Shown here: one piece after another, positions 34,546-44,931 of the stretch
Position numbering within the stretch: the stretch's first letter is position 1
Layout of the letters: each line of letters opens with the position of its first letter
DNA from: Methylococcales bacterium
GTDB taxonomy: Bacteria; Pseudomonadota; Gammaproteobacteria; Methylococcales; Methylomonadaceae
DNA length: 63,732 nucleotides
NCBI GenBank assembly: GCA_026399095.1
Contig: JAPLRP010000063.1
Location: 1-63,732 of the forward strand
Reading direction: 5' to 3'
Position numbers and translations under genes: made by a program
Notes under the pieces: generated by a model
What the model saw: only the letters and a program-made list of their open reading frames with translations
Databases searched by the model: none
What the model was told of the DNA's origin: nothing

Positions 34546-35892
34546 TTAACGCTGTTTACGTTTACGCCAGATTAAGAAACCTGTACTGAGTAAAGTAAAA
34601 GGAATAATGATTAAAAAACCAAAGCTAATAACCGTAATGACTGTTTGCGTTAGTTGCAGGCTTTTATCAGTAGCGGTTTTGGAGGGAATATCGATAAAGC
34701 GGTCATCATGCATTAGCCAAGTTACCATTCTTAAGCCAAGGTCCAAATTACCAACGTTACCCATATAGGCGTTGGCTATAAAATCACCATCACCCACAAT
34801 AATAATGCGCTGTTGCGTGTTTTGTTTAATCGTTCTTGTTAAAGCATAGGCAAAGGTAAGTGGTCCTTGTTTTTCTTGAGTATTATTATCAAATCGAATT
34901 TTTCCTTGTAGGGGGCCTGTTTCTGTCCATGATTTTGTAGAGGTACTTAAAAATGCTTGGGCAGTAAAATCAGAGGTACTAATAAATTCGAATGCTGTAG
35001 TAACGGGAAACAGAGTCATGGTTTGCAAACCCTGTGTGACAGGGTGGTCAATGTATTCACTAGTCAATAAAAAGCTGGGGTCTTGCACACCATAAAGCTT
35101 GGCTGTGCTGTCAACAATAACGCCGGGTAGTTGTTTAATCCCTAAAGCATTTAGCAGAATGTTTAGGTTTTGATTATCAGGATCCGTTAACAACAACAGA
35201 TTACCGCCATCTTGAATGTAGCGCTGGACAAGAGAAACTTCACCGGCCAGTAAGGCCACTTTGGGAGCGGCAATAACCAATAAAGCGGAGTTATCCGGAA
35301 GTGCCGGCACGGATGCCAAATTGAGTGTTTGCGCATTAATTTTTCGACGCGCTAATTCTTTTCCAAATAATTCTAAATCAAAATTAGCGGGTTTTTCTGG
35401 TGATCGCTCACCATGACCGGTCAAGAAGGTAATCCAGCGTTCCTTGGCATTGGCGAGTTGTAAGAGCGCATTAGTCAATGAGGCTTCATCAATGAAGCTT
35501 AATTTTTCTGTGCGTCCCTGATATTCAACAAGAATAATCCCTTCAGGGCCTATATTGAGCTCTCGAGTTTGTTCGGGATCTAAGTCAGGGTCAATAAAAG
35601 TAAGCTTTAGATCATGTTTAATTCGGCTATAACGATCAACTAACTGAGTAATTTGGGTTCTTATTGATTGACCTTTTTTGATATAAGCAATGATAGTTAC
35701 TTGATCAGGAATTGAACTTAATACTTGTTGGGATGCTAACGATAGCGTATTGCTATCATTATTGGTCAAGTCAGTTTGAAAGCTATAACGATTACTCAAC
35801 CAAGCCAATGAGCCAAGCAGGCACAATATCAATACAGTTATCAAGGCGTTTTTTAAGCGCAGTTGCTTATGAAGATGTGGCGTAAGTTTCAT
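34546..35892 (-). CDS. GldG-like auxiliary subunit of an ABC system
   Basis: The 448-residue protein has membrane spans at each end (about 13-31 and 415-440) and a large periplasmic domain between. That domain matches the GldG/IFT52-like ABC-associated family (TFIDPDLDPEQTRELNI, FLTGHGERSP, LLLLTDPDNQNLN, VGDGDFIANAY). It is the third gene of an ATPase-permease-GldG unit. In Bacteroidetes such units are linked to gliding, but in Proteobacteria the function is unknown. Confidence 0.85.
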   Translation of the reverse strand: MKLTPHLHKQLRLKNALITVLILCLLGSLAWLSNRYSFQTDLTNNDSNTLSLASQQVLSSIPDQVTIIAYIKKGQSIRTQITQLVDRYSRIKHDLKLTFIDPDLDPEQTRELNIGPEGIILVEYQGRTEKLSFIDEASLTNALLQLANAKERWITFLTGHGERSPEKPANFDLELFGKELARRKINAQTLNLASVPALPDNSALLVIAAPKVALLAGEVSLVQRYIQDGGNLLLLTDPDNQNLNILLNALGIKQLPGVIVDSTAKLYGVQDPSFLLTSEYIDHPVTQGLQTMTLFPVTTAFEFISTSDFTAQAFLSTSTKSWTETGPLQGKIRFDNNTQEKQGPLTFAYALTRTIKQNTQQRIIIVGDGDFIANAYMGNVGNLDLGLRMVTWLMHDDRFIDIPSKTATDKSLQLTQTVITVISFGFLIIIPFTLLSTGFLIWRKRKQR

Positions 35893-36645
35893 TTATAGAC
35901 GATCTTTATTAAGACTGCTAATACCCAAAAAAAGAAAGGTCATCGTAAATAATAGAAAATAACTGATATCAGCAGTATTAAGTTGACCACTTTGAAGATT
36001 TTGAAAATGCCTGAGAATAGACAGATATTCAAGCAACTCACTTCGTTGGTCATTCATGCTGGTAGTCCAGTCTAAAATCCACAGCAGCAATAAAACACCA
36101 AAAGTCCCCATGGCTGCAACCGTAGGATGGCCGGCAATAGTTGACATAAACAGTCCGGTTGATGTGAAGGCTGTAACCAGCAGCATCAATGCCAGTAGAT
36201 TGGAAAATAACTTGCCCATATCAAGTTCGCAACCAACCAGTAAGGACAAGGGCATTAAAGTTATTAGAACAACCAGTATTAATAACAATCCAAGGCTTCC
36301 CAAGTATTTACCAATAATAATGTCGGCGCTGGAAATTGGGGCAGACATTAATAATGACAGGGTTTTGTTTCTTCGATCTTCACAGATAAGGCGCATGGTC
36401 AATAATGGGGTGACCAGTAACAATATAATAGCGGCGTTACTAAATAAAGGAATGACAACAATATCAGTTAAACCGGGAGCGCCTTCAATAGTAGCGAGTT
36501 TGGGTTGAATCAAATTAAAGGTCTCTACTTGCGTTAAAAATATATAAGCCAAAATGGCTTGCAAGATGGCCAACACTGTCCAGGCCAAGGGAGATAAAAA
36601 CAGGCTTTTGAACTCATGTATGGCGATTGTATTAATCATGTTCAT
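35893..36645 (-). CDS. ABC-2 type permease (GldF-like)
   Basis: The 250-residue protein has six membrane spans and the ABC-2 pattern with the conserved block LTMRLICEDRRNKTLSLLMSAPIS. The start at 36645 gives an ATGA overlap with the ATPase stop and the usual N-terminus MNMINTIAIHEFKSLF; a longer frame from 36723 is rejected. It ends one base before the GldG-like gene. Confidence 0.9.
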   Translation of the reverse strand: MNMINTIAIHEFKSLFLSPLAWTVLAILQAILAYIFLTQVETFNLIQPKLATIEGAPGLTDIVVIPLFSNAAIILLLVTPLLTMRLICEDRRNKTLSLLMSAPISSADIIIGKYLGSLGLLLILVVLITLMPLSLLVGCELDMGKLFSNLLALMLLVTAFTSTGLFMSTIAGHPTVAAMGTFGVLLLLWILDWTTSMNDQRSELLEYLSILRHFQNLQSGQLNTADISYFLLFTMTFLFLGISSLNKDRL

Positions 36646-37568
36646 GAATCGCTGGTATGGGTTAAGGAAATAAAAATATCCTCCAGAGATTTTTTTATAG
36701 GGGACAATTCTTGTAATCCCCAACCCTTCGTGATGATGGTTTCAGTGATTTGTTGACAAGGATCTTCAGAAACACAGTAATGAATGATGAATTTATTGTC
36801 GGTAATAGGTTCAACTGAGTTAACACCCGGAATGGTGAGTAACACTTCAGTATCAGGCATCAATCGCGTACTAACCAGTAAACTACCGGTGTTAAGAGAA
36901 TGATTAAGCCCTTCAATACTTTCGTTTAAAACTAATTGCCCTTGATGAATGATTTGTACGTGAGTGCAGGATTCTTGAACTTCAGAAAGATGATGGGTCG
37001 ATAAAATAACACCATGCTCTTGCCCGAGTTCACGTATTAGGGTTCGGATTTCTTTGATTTGTATCGGATCAAGGCCAACGGTGGGCTCATCAAGAATGAT
37101 GACGTCCGGATTGTGTAAGATGGCTTGAGCTATACCCACACGTTGTTGATAGCCTTTGGACAGATTGTCAATTAAGCGCTGCGAAACATCAGTTAAGCCA
37201 CAGCGCTCCATTGAATGGTTAATGCATTGAGTCATGTTGTTTTTAGCAACACCATGCAATTGCGCGCAATAGTTCAAAAACTCTTTTACACTTAAATCCT
37301 TATAAAGCGGTGGTGTATCCGGCAAATACCCCAAGCTTTTTTTAGCCATCAAAGGTTGATCCAGTAAATCAAAGCCATTAATTTTAATTTGCCCGGAACT
37401 CGGTGCAAGATTACCGCTTAACATTTGCATGGTCGTCGTTTTACCAGCACCATTAGGCCCCAAAAAACCGAGTATTTCGCCTTTGGCCAAAGAAAAGCTG
37501 ACATCATTGACTGCACGATATTTACCGTAATAACGACATAGCTGTTTGGCTTCTATAAGATAAGCCAT
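36642..37568 (-). CDS. ABC transporter ATP-binding protein (GldA-like)
   Basis: The 308-residue ATPase has Walker [10 protein letters not shown], signature LSKGYQQRVGIAQA and Walker B IILDEPTVGLDP, then a C-terminal extension of about 90 residues typical of ABC-2 exporters. It energises the permease encoded next and is translationally coupled to it. hflD is immediately upstream on the same strand (8 bases). Confidence 0.92.
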   Translation of the reverse strand: MAYLIEAKQLCRYYGKYRAVNDVSFSLAKGEILGFLGPNGAGKTTTMQMLSGNLAPSSGQIKINGFDLLDQPLMAKKSLGYLPDTPPLYKDLSVKEFLNYCAQLHGVAKNNMTQCINHSMERCGLTDVSQRLIDNLSKGYQQRVGIAQAILHNPDVIILDEPTVGLDPIQIKEIRTLIRELGQEHGVILSTHHLSEVQESCTHVQIIHQGQLVLNESIEGLNHSLNTGSLLVSTRLMPDTEVLLTIPGVNSVEPITDNKFIIHYCVSEDPCQQITETIITKGWGLQELSPIKKSLEDIFISLTHTSDS

Positions 37569-37576
37569 AGGGGCTG

Positions 37577-38200
37577 TTAAACTTTTTTAAGTAATACTTG
37601 TAATTCAGCCTGGATTTTTTTGCGATAAAAAAGAAACTTCCATCGAGTACCCCCACATTGTTTCCATAAAATGGCTGAACGGATACCTGCCAGTAAACAG
37701 GCGCGTATTTTATTGGCAACTTCAGGTCTCGATAAATAAGTTTGTTCGCCATTAACCATGATTCTGGGTTGCAGTGTGCTAATGGTGTTTTGGTAAACTT
37801 CACCCAAGTTAGCCAACACATTTTCATGTAACAAACCAAAATGTTCGCTCTGCGCTTGAGCCTTGGAGATACCGATTTGAATGGTATTAAGTAGATCTTT
37901 GCGACCATTTAACTGATTTTCAAGAAATACTAAGGAAGCAGAATAGCGTGCTTGTTCAGGATTAACGATTTTAAATCCGGTCATTTGTATATTAAGCTGC
38001 TGTAATCCCAGTTTAATTCCCTCTAAACTGCCGTAAACATCAATGACACTATCTGAATCTATTTTCAAGACACTGGCAATACTCGTTTCTAAAGCGGCTT
38101 GGTCACAAGTACCTTTAGTTGCAAGTTGTTGAACCAACGCAGCTGCTTGAGCAATGCCTGCGAGCGCAATGGCTTGGTTGGAGATGGTATTTAATTGCAT
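37577..38200 (-). CDS. hflD: High-frequency lysogenization protein HflD homologue
   Basis: The 207-residue protein aligns with HflD through its N-terminal NQAIALAGIAQAAALVQQLA. Further matches are the SVIDVYGSLEGIKLGLQQL block and a basic RCLLAGIRSAILWKQCGG region. E. coli HflD is a membrane-associated protein affecting phage lambda CII. Its normal role is not settled. It is usually next to mnmA or purB; here it leads the ABC unit instead. Confidence 0.9.
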   Translation of the reverse strand: MQLNTISNQAIALAGIAQAAALVQQLATKGTCDQAALETSIASVLKIDSDSVIDVYGSLEGIKLGLQQLNIQMTGFKIVNPEQARYSASLVFLENQLNGRKDLLNTIQIGISKAQAQSEHFGLLHENVLANLGEVYQNTISTLQPRIMVNGEQTYLSRPEVANKIRACLLAGIRSAILWKQCGGTRWKFLFYRKKIQAELQVLLKKV

Positions 38201-38233
38201 AAGTTACTATTTACAAATAATTAAGTTGATTAT

Positions 38234-38250
38234 CGTACCAAGAAGGTACG
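38234..38250. promoter_or_regulatory. Inverted repeat in the hflD-copZ divergent region
   Basis: CGTACC and GGTACG are separated by 5 bases and lie 34 bases upstream of hflD. It could be an operator for either gene. It does not clearly match a CueR site. Confidence 0.3.
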
Positions 38251-38391
38251 CTGCATTTCAATGGTTACTATGCTTTGTTTGGCAGTTAAGCACAATAACG
38301 GTATAGTTCAATTATACAACTACTATCATGATTACCGACAATTAGTCGAATATGATATAAATAGAAAACTACTTAAGTGCAGGAGAGTGAA

Positions 38392-38601
38392 ATGATTGAA
38401 TCTGAGGTTTTAACCGTTACTGGTATGAAATGTGGTGGTTGTGAAACGAATGTTAAGACTAAACTAGATGCTATTGAAGGTGTTGTTTCTGTTGAAGCAT
38501 CTTTTAAGGCCAATGAAGTCAAGGTTGAGTTTGATACTGAAAAAACCAGCCTTGATGACATTATAGATACCATAACAGGTGCTGGTTTTACTGTTATTTA
38601 A
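38392..38601 (+). CDS. copZ: CopZ-like copper chaperone (HMA domain)
   Basis: The 69-residue protein is a single heavy-metal-associated domain with GMKCGGCETNVK, where the two Cys residues bind Cu(I), and the beta-alpha-beta-beta-alpha-beta length of the family. AGGAG lies 7 bases before the ATG. It delivers copper to the P-type ATPase encoded 32 bases downstream. Confidence 0.9.
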   Translation: MIESEVLTVTGMKCGGCETNVKTKLDAIEGVVSVEASFKANEVKVEFDTEKTSLDDIIDTITGAGFTVI

Positions 38602-38633
38602 TAATTTATCTGAATATCGCTTGGGTGAAGTAA

Positions 38634-40877
38634 ATGAGTACAGAAGAGTCTAATGCTGAGATACGGCTTTCAATTTTAGGAATGCGTTGCGCCGGATGTG
38701 TGAGCGCTATTGAAGGCGCGTTAGCGATTGTTGAAGGCGTGACTTCTGTCAGCGTTAACTTTGCCGATCATTCTGCGATAATAAAGGGGCGAGCAGATCC
38801 TGATTCATTAAAACAGGCCGCGAAAGAAGCCGGTTTTGATGCAGCCGTCATGGAAGGTTTCGAAGACCCGGCAGAGCAAGAAGAGCAAGAGTTACAACGC
38901 TATCGAAAGCTAATGAAGAAAGCAGCAGTTGCCGGAGCTTTTGGTGCCTTTTTAATGTTCTCTGAGCATTTTGACTGGTTACCGGAAATTGGTTCTGCAA
39001 CAGGGCAGTGGCTATGGCCTGAAATTGCACTCATTACACTCAGTATCTTAATTTATTCAGGCTGGCATTTTTACAGTGGCGCAGTTAAATCCTTAAGTCT
39101 GGGTCAAGCTAATATGGACACCCTGATTGCCTTGGGTACCGGTTCGGCTTGGCTGTATTCTTGTATCGTCATTGATTATTCGGATACCTTGCCTGCGTTA
39201 GCTAAACATGCTTATTTTGAAGCCGCTGTGGTTATTTTAGCGTTTATAAATCTCGGGACCGGTCTTGAAACAATGGCCAGAGGAAAAACATCCAGCGCCA
39301 TACGAAAATTAATAGGCCTCCAGCCAAGAACCGCTCGTGTAGTTAGAAACGGCGTAGAAATGGATATTCCTATTGAGGAAGTGGGTTTGGGCGAAACCTT
39401 GCGAGTCAGACCCGGAGAAAAGATTCCGGTTGATGGTGTTTTACTGGAAGGACATTCAACAATAGATGAATCGATGTTAACGGGTGAATCTATGCCTGTT
39501 GAAAAAAGTATTGGCTTAGAAGTGGTTGCCGGCACCATGAACCAAACTGGCAGCTTTTTGTTTCAGGCAACGCGTATAGGGCGGGATACTGCATTGGCTC
39601 AAATCATAAAAAGCGTAAGGCAAGCACAAAGCAGCAAGCCTGAAATTGCGCGGTTGGCTGATAAAATTTCGAGTGTCTTTGTACCGGCGGTAGTTGCAAT
39701 ATCGTTTTTAACTTTTCTTGTGTGGTATATATTAGGTCCTGAGCCGTCTTTGGGCTATGCCTTTGTCACCTCAATGACTGTTTTGGTTATTGCTTGTCCT
39801 TGTGCACTTGGCTTGGCAACGCCAATTTCTGTGATGGTTGCAGTGGGAAGAGCTGCTCAGTCAGGTATTTTGATTCGTAAGGGTGATGCCTTACAAACAG
39901 CAGGAAAATTAACCTGTTTAATTCTTGATAAAACCGGCACTGTCACTGACGGTAAACCAACGGTTTCGACAATTGAAGCAAGCGGTGTCTATACACAAGA
40001 GCAAGTATTGCAATTAGCGGCAAGTATTGAATCCGGTTCGGAGCACCCTTTGGCAGCCGCCATATTAAAAGCAGCAAATAACAAGCAAATTAAACTGAAT
40101 AAAGTAAAACAATTTGAAGCGGTTGCCGGTTTTGGAATTACCGCGCAAATTAATGAACAACTTGTGGCCTTTGGTAATGGGGCCTTGATGGACGCCAAAG
40201 GTATCACCTTTGCAAAATACAACGACCGGCTAAAAGAGTTGTCAGCACTGGGGCAAACACCGATGTTACTGGCCGTGGACGGTAACATTGCGGGCATCAT
40301 TGCTGTTTCTGATCCAATTAAAAAAGACTCTGCCCAAGCAGTGCAGCGTTTAAAAAATCAAGGGTTACGCATTATCATGGTAACTGGCGATAATCAAATA
40401 ACAGCCCATGCCATCGCCAAACAAGCAGGTATTACAGAAGTCAGGGCGCAAGTGTTGCCGCAGGTTAAAACCGCTATTGTTAAAGAATTACAGGATCAGG
40501 GTGAGATTGTCGGTATGGTGGGTGATGGTATTAATGATGCACCTGCCTTGGCGCAAGCTAATGTCGGGCTGGCAATAGGAACAGGAACTGATGTGGCCAT
40601 CGAAAGCGCCGATGTGGTCATTTTACAAGGCTCTTTGTTAAAAGTTCCTGAAGTGATTGAGTTATCCAAAGCCACGGTCATTAATATTAAACAAAACCTG
40701 ATGGGTGCATTTTTCTATAACATCATCAGCATCCCCGTTGCCGCAGGTTTGTTGTACCCACTGTTTGGTGTGTTATTAAACCCCATGATTGCCGGCGCAG
40801 CAATGGCTATGTCTTCTGTTACAGTTGTGACCAATGCCAATCGTTTGCGCTGGAAGAAGTTTGGCGAGAGTGAATGA
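38634..40877 (+). CDS. copA: Copper-exporting P1B-type ATPase CopA
   Basis: The 747-residue protein exports Cu(I) from the cytoplasm. One N-terminal HMA domain (GMRCAGC, Cys19/Cys22) is followed by eight membrane spans with [10 protein letters not shown] near residue 388. DKTGT near 432 holds the phosphorylated Asp, and [10 protein letters not shown] completes the hydrolytic set. The Cu(I)-type ligands are present: Asn and Tyr-Asn in span 7 ([11 protein letters not shown]) and Met-x2-Ser-Ser in span 8. It forms an operon with copZ. Confidence 0.95.
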   Translation: MSTEESNAEIRLSILGMRCAGCVSAIEGALAIVEGVTSVSVNFADHSAIIKGRADPDSLKQAAKEAGFDAAVMEGFEDPAEQEEQELQRYRKLMKKAAVAGAFGAFLMFSEHFDWLPEIGSATGQWLWPEIALITLSILIYSGWHFYSGAVKSLSLGQANMDTLIALGTGSAWLYSCIVIDYSDTLPALAKHAYFEAAVVILAFINLGTGLETMARGKTSSAIRKLIGLQPRTARVVRNGVEMDIPIEEVGLGETLRVRPGEKIPVDGVLLEGHSTIDESMLTGESMPVEKSIGLEVVAGTMNQTGSFLFQATRIGRDTALAQIIKSVRQAQSSKPEIARLADKISSVFVPAVVAISFLTFLVWYILGPEPSLGYAFVTSMTVLVIACPCALGLATPISVMVAVGRAAQSGILIRKGDALQTAGKLTCLILDKTGTVTDGKPTVSTIEASGVYTQEQVLQLAASIESGSEHPLAAAILKAANNKQIKLNKVKQFEAVAGFGITAQINEQLVAFGNGALMDAKGITFAKYNDRLKELSALGQTPMLLAVDGNIAGIIAVSDPIKKDSAQAVQRLKNQGLRIIMVTGDNQITAHAIAKQAGITEVRAQVLPQVKTAIVKELQDQGEIVGMVGDGINDAPALAQANVGLAIGTGTDVAIESADVVILQGSLLKVPEVIELSKATVINIKQNLMGAFFYNIISIPVAAGLLYPLFGVLLNPMIAGAAMAMSSVTVVTNANRLRWKKFGESE

Positions 40878-41026
40878 TAATGCTGGGTGTTTCTCGCCTG
40901 GTTTAAAGTAGGCATTAGCTTTACACGTCTCAAGATGGTAATGAACTTAATTAAAATGGTACAAAAAACCTCTAAATTTCATCGTCCTCATTTAAATAAA
41001 AGACTCAATTAATAACTAATTATTCA

Positions 41027-41827
41027 ATGACAACTCTATCCAGCGCTGCTCAAGTTATCGGGGTTTTTGATTCTGGTGTCGGCGGCTTGTCTGTACTTAA
41101 AGCCATTCGAAAAGAGCATCCCACAGTTGATTTTATCTACATTGCAGATTCCGGACATGCTCCCTATGGAAGTCGATCGGCAAAGTTCATTCAAAGTCGG
41201 GCATCTCATATAGTGAGTGCGCTAGTTAGTGCCGGAGCAGAGGTTATTGTCATAGCTTGCAATACCGCAACCGCAGTAGCCGTTGAAAAGCTGCGCGCTC
41301 AACTTACTGTTCCTGTCGTAGCGATGGAGCCAGCTATAAAGCCAGCTGTCGCGCATACCAAGACAGGGGTTGTAGGTGTCCTTGCCACTGAAAGAACACT
41401 AGAGAGTTTGACAGTAGCAAGGCTATGCAGTGAATTTGGTCAAAGTGTGAAGCTACTCTTGCAACCTTGCCCAGGCTTGGTTGAGCTTGTTGAGCGAGGC
41501 GAGCTTTCATCCGACTTTACCTACGAATACCTTCGAAAACTGGTTTCTCCATTGCTAGATCAAGGCGCTGACACCCTTGTGCTAGGGTGTACGCATTATG
41601 TATTTTTAGAGCCCGTGATACGCAGCATCGCTGGTCCGGGAGTTGAAATAATCGAGTCGTCAGGCGCTGTTGCTCGCCAAACCATGCGTTATTTAAGGAA
41701 CGAGAAGAGTAGTGTTACAAGCGAGTCTTTTGGCCGAGAGATATTTTTGACTACAGGGTCACCTGAAAATGCGCAGGCAGTTTTTTCGCAATTATGGGGT
41801 GCTCCAGTTGAGGTTCGTGGACTTTAG
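41027..41827 (+). CDS. murI: Glutamate racemase
   Basis: MurI makes D-glutamate for peptidoglycan. The 266-residue protein has GVFDSGVGGLSVL, the first catalytic Cys in IACNTATA, the second in LGCTHY, and substrate-binding DSGHAPYG. No clear ribosome site precedes the ATG. The gene is visibly more G+C-rich and uses codons such as CGC, GTC and GAG more than its neighbours, which may reflect a different origin. Confidence 0.95.
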   Translation: MTTLSSAAQVIGVFDSGVGGLSVLKAIRKEHPTVDFIYIADSGHAPYGSRSAKFIQSRASHIVSALVSAGAEVIVIACNTATAVAVEKLRAQLTVPVVAMEPAIKPAVAHTKTGVVGVLATERTLESLTVARLCSEFGQSVKLLLQPCPGLVELVERGELSSDFTYEYLRKLVSPLLDQGADTLVLGCTHYVFLEPVIRSIAGPGVEIIESSGAVARQTMRYLRNEKSSVTSESFGREIFLTTGSPENAQAVFSQLWGAPVEVRGL

Positions 41828-41908
41828 GATTTTAGTGCTTCGATGGAGGCAATCAACAGTCAATGTGAAATGGTTTAATTTGACAGGACACGTAAAAGAC
41901 AGATTTAA

Positions 41909-41938
41909 GATCACATTAGAGCTGATTATGATCACATA
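41909..41938 (+). promoter_or_regulatory. Direct repeats GATCACAT spaced 21 bp upstream of cysD
   Basis: GATCACATTA at 41909 and GATCACATAA at 41930 are separated by exactly two helical turns, just downstream of a TTGACA (41880-41885). The layout would suit a dimeric activator or repressor of the cysDN genes. The regulator is unknown; match to a CysB site is not evident. Confidence 0.35.
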
Positions 41939-42105
41939 AATAGATAAGATCGATTAAGTTTTACACATTACCTCAACTTTAAGTTAGAGAAAGTAATAAT
42001 TTATTAGGGATGACTGGTATTAACAGTCAGTTCAAATTAAAATGCTGGTTATTATTGGGAATGCTCAATAAGTATATCGTGACAATTACCCCCGACGGAC
42101 TTTTA

Positions 42106-43014
42106 ATGAATGACCATAAACTAACCCATCTTAAAGAGCTTGAAGCTGAAAGTATTCATATTATTCGTGAAGTAGCGGCTGAATTTGAGCGTCCAGTCAT
42201 GCTATATTCTGTCGGAAAAGATTCTGCCGTTATGTTACATCTGACGATGAAGGCCTTTTATCCGGGTAAGCCTCCATTTCCCATGATGCATGTTGATACC
42301 ACCTGGAAGTTTAAGGAAATGATCGCGTTTCGGGATCAGATGGTTAAAAAGCTGGGGCTTGAATTATTGGTACACATCAATCAGGGTGGTGTTGATCAAG
42401 GTATTGGACCTTTTACTCATGGCAGTAAAAAACATACCGATGTTATGAAAACGGATGGTCTGAAGCAAGCGTTGGATAAATACCAGTTTGATGCTGCTTT
42501 TGGTGGCGCTCGCCGTGATGAAGAAAAATCCAGAGCCAAAGAACGGGTGTATTCTTTCCGCGATAAAAACCATCGTTGGGATCCAAAAAATCAACGTCCT
42601 GAATTATGGAATATCTATAACGGAAAAATCGACAAAGGCGAAAGCATTCGTGTATTCCCACTTTCAAACTGGACTGAGCTGGATATTTGGCAATATATCC
42701 ATCTGGAAAACATACCAATTGTGCCTTTATATTTTGCCAAAGACCGGCCTGTTGTTAACAGAAATGGCATGTTAATTATGGTTGATGATGAGCGCATGCC
42801 TATCGGCCCAAATGAAAAAGTTGAAATAAAAAAAGTACGTTTCCGTACGTTGGGTTGTTATCCATTAACGGGTGCAGTTGAGTCTAATGCCACCACGCTG
42901 CCCGAAATTATTCAGGAAATGCTCTTAACGACAACCTCTGAACGTCAGGGAAGACTCATTGACCATGACCAATCAGGTTCCATGGAGCAGAAAAAGCGCG
43001 AGGGTTACTTCTAA
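42106..43014 (+). CDS. cysD: Sulfate adenylyltransferase subunit 2 CysD
   Basis: CysD with CysN makes adenosine 5'-phosphosulfate (APS) from sulfate and ATP. The 302-residue protein has the PP-loop [11 protein letters not shown], the [15 protein letters not shown] block and the family ending. ATG 42106 gives the standard N-terminus [13 protein letters not shown]; the frame from 42010 adds an unsupported leader. cysN follows after 95 bases. Confidence 0.97.
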   Translation: MNDHKLTHLKELEAESIHIIREVAAEFERPVMLYSVGKDSAVMLHLTMKAFYPGKPPFPMMHVDTTWKFKEMIAFRDQMVKKLGLELLVHINQGGVDQGIGPFTHGSKKHTDVMKTDGLKQALDKYQFDAAFGGARRDEEKSRAKERVYSFRDKNHRWDPKNQRPELWNIYNGKIDKGESIRVFPLSNWTELDIWQYIHLENIPIVPLYFAKDRPVVNRNGMLIMVDDERMPIGPNEKVEIKKVRFRTLGCYPLTGAVESNATTLPEIIQEMLLTTTSERQGRLIDHDQSGSMEQKKREGYF

Positions 43015-43109
43015 ATACTCCAGCACCTTGCGGCTCCATAAGCTGGGATTAAGCTTTTGCTTTGTCTTAGTTAATGGTACTTGAACCTTTTACCTTGAAC
43101 CTATAACCC

Positions 43110-44735
43110 ATGTCCCACCAATCCGATTTAATTAGTACCGATATTGACGCGTATTTAGCGCAACATGAAAACAAAGAGTTACTACGGTTTTTAACCTGTG
43201 GTAATGTCGATGACGGCAAAAGCACCTTGATAGGTCGTTTACTGCATGATTCCAAAATGATCTACGAAGATCAACTCGCTGCGGTTCAGGCAGATAGTGT
43301 TAAGTCAGGCACCACCGGTGCAGGCAAGATAGATTTGGCCTTATTGGTGGACGGTTTGCAAGCGGAACGTGAACAAGGTATTACCATTGATGTTGCGTAT
43401 CGTTACTTTTCAACATCCACCCGTAAATTTATTATTGCAGACACACCGGGGCATGAACAATATACCCGTAATATGGCTACCGGTGCTTCAACTTGTGATC
43501 TGGCTATTATTCTGGTTGATGCCCGTTATGGCGTGCAAACACAAACTAAACGACATAGTTTTATTGCGTCCTTGTTAGGTATTAAACACATCTTTGTTGC
43601 CATCAATAAAATGGATTTGGTTGGTTATAGCAAAGAAACTTTTAAGAAGATACAACAGGATTATCTGGATTTTACAAATAGTCTGGATTTGCAAGATATC
43701 TGTTTTATCCCGTTGTCTGCTTTGGATGGCGACAATGTTGTAAATCCTAGCGAAAACATGCCTTGGTTTACAGGACAGCCGTTAATGGAAGCTCTTAATA
43801 GCGTTGAAATTGCCAATGATCACAATTTTAGCGATGCCCGATTCCCGGTTCAATATGTTAATCGACCCAATCTCGATTTTCGTGGTTTTTGTGGTACTGT
43901 TGCTTCGGGTGTGTTTAAAAAAGGTGATTTAATCACTGCTTTGCCTTCCGGTAAAAGTAGCAAAATAAAAGCCATAGTTACTTATGACGGTGACCTTGAA
44001 GAAGCTTATCCACCCATGGCGGTCACCTTAACACTCGAAGATGAGATTGATATCAGTCGTGGCGATATGCTGATTGGTAAAGAGCAGCACTCTACGATAG
44101 TCGCTGACAAGTTTGTCGCGACTATTGTTTGGATGGATGAAAAAGCGTTAACACCCGGTCGCCAATATACTATCAAGCTGGCTACCCGCAGCGTTTCCGG
44201 TTCCATTGCCCTGATACATCACAGAATAGATGTTAATACACTAGAACATCATGATGCTGTTGACTTACAGCTAAATGAAATTGGTTCTTGCACGTTAGCC
44301 GTTAATGCACCTGTCGTGTTTGATGCGTATAAAAATAATAAAGGTACAGGTGCGTTTATTATTATTGATCGTTTGACTAACGGCACTGTTGGCGCAGGTA
44401 TGATTACTGGTGCTAGCGATGACGAAAATCAACACACAGTGAGTACAGAAGAACGCGCTGCCCGTTATAGTCAAAAACCGGTAGCCATTTCTTTATCCGG
44501 TGTGGCAAGTTTAGATGTCGCTTACAAGCTGGAAAGAAAATTATTTGATAATGGGCATGCAACTACTGTTTTAGAAACTTCAAATGCGGAGCTCGTTAGC
44601 GCCATTAAAAAAGCCGGCTTGATTTGTTTGTGTGTCAATAATGGAGATGATTTATCTGATTTAAAATTCGATACAAATCAAGAGGCTATAGATGATATTT
44701 ATAGTGCTTTGAAAGACCAAAAAGTTGTTTATTAG
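43110..44735 (+). CDS. cysN: Sulfate adenylyltransferase subunit 1 CysN with degenerate CysC-like tail
   Basis: CysN is the GTPase subunit of ATP sulfurylase. The 541-residue protein has [21 protein letters not shown] and NKMDL, then the EF-Tu-like beta-barrels, as in the 475-residue E. coli CysN. The last ~95 residues resemble the start of APS kinase as fused in Cys[28 protein letters not shown] and [11 protein letters not shown] line up. The P-loop Gly-Leu-Ser-Gly-x-Gly-Lys-Ser, however, is replaced by Ser-Gly-Val-Ala-Ser-Leu-Asp-Val, and the PAPS-binding and catalytic middle is missing. The tail can hardly have kinase activity. A terminator follows. Confidence 0.93.
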   Translation: MSHQSDLISTDIDAYLAQHENKELLRFLTCGNVDDGKSTLIGRLLHDSKMIYEDQLAAVQADSVKSGTTGAGKIDLALLVDGLQAEREQGITIDVAYRYFSTSTRKFIIADTPGHEQYTRNMATGASTCDLAIILVDARYGVQTQTKRHSFIASLLGIKHIFVAINKMDLVGYSKETFKKIQQDYLDFTNSLDLQDICFIPLSALDGDNVVNPSENMPWFTGQPLMEALNSVEIANDHNFSDARFPVQYVNRPNLDFRGFCGTVASGVFKKGDLITALPSGKSSKIKAIVTYDGDLEEAYPPMAVTLTLEDEIDISRGDMLIGKEQHSTIVADKFVATIVWMDEKALTPGRQYTIKLATRSVSGSIALIHHRIDVNTLEHHDAVDLQLNEIGSCTLAVNAPVVFDAYKNNKGTGAFIIIDRLTNGTVGAGMITGASDDENQHTVSTEERAARYSQKPVAISLSGVASLDVAYKLERKLFDNGHATTVLETSNAELVSAIKKAGLICLCVNNGDDLSDLKFDTNQEAIDDIYSALKDQKVVY

Positions 44736-44870
44736 CTGTTGAATAGTTGTAAGGAGATAGTGTTTTTTACAAAGATTGAGCAGTCAATCAGCTAAATAAC
44801 CCGAAATTAGATTAACCAGTTATTCTAACTTCGACTAAAAAACTCAAGATATTATGGCCCTATCTTTCAT

Positions 44871-44906
44871 AAAAGGACTACAAAAAAGCAGTTTCTAGTC
44901 CTTTTT
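44871..44906 (+). terminator. Rho-independent terminator after cysN
   Basis: AAAAGGACTA and TAGTCCTTTT pair around a 15-base loop and end in a T run, between cysN and yoaA. Confidence 0.8.
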
Positions 44907-44931
44907 CATTCCTTAATTGCATTCTTTTAAA

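Noticed and set aside
38234-38250. CueR copper-regulator site
   Set aside because: The inverted repeat differs from the known CueR pattern and lies much closer to hflD than to copZ.
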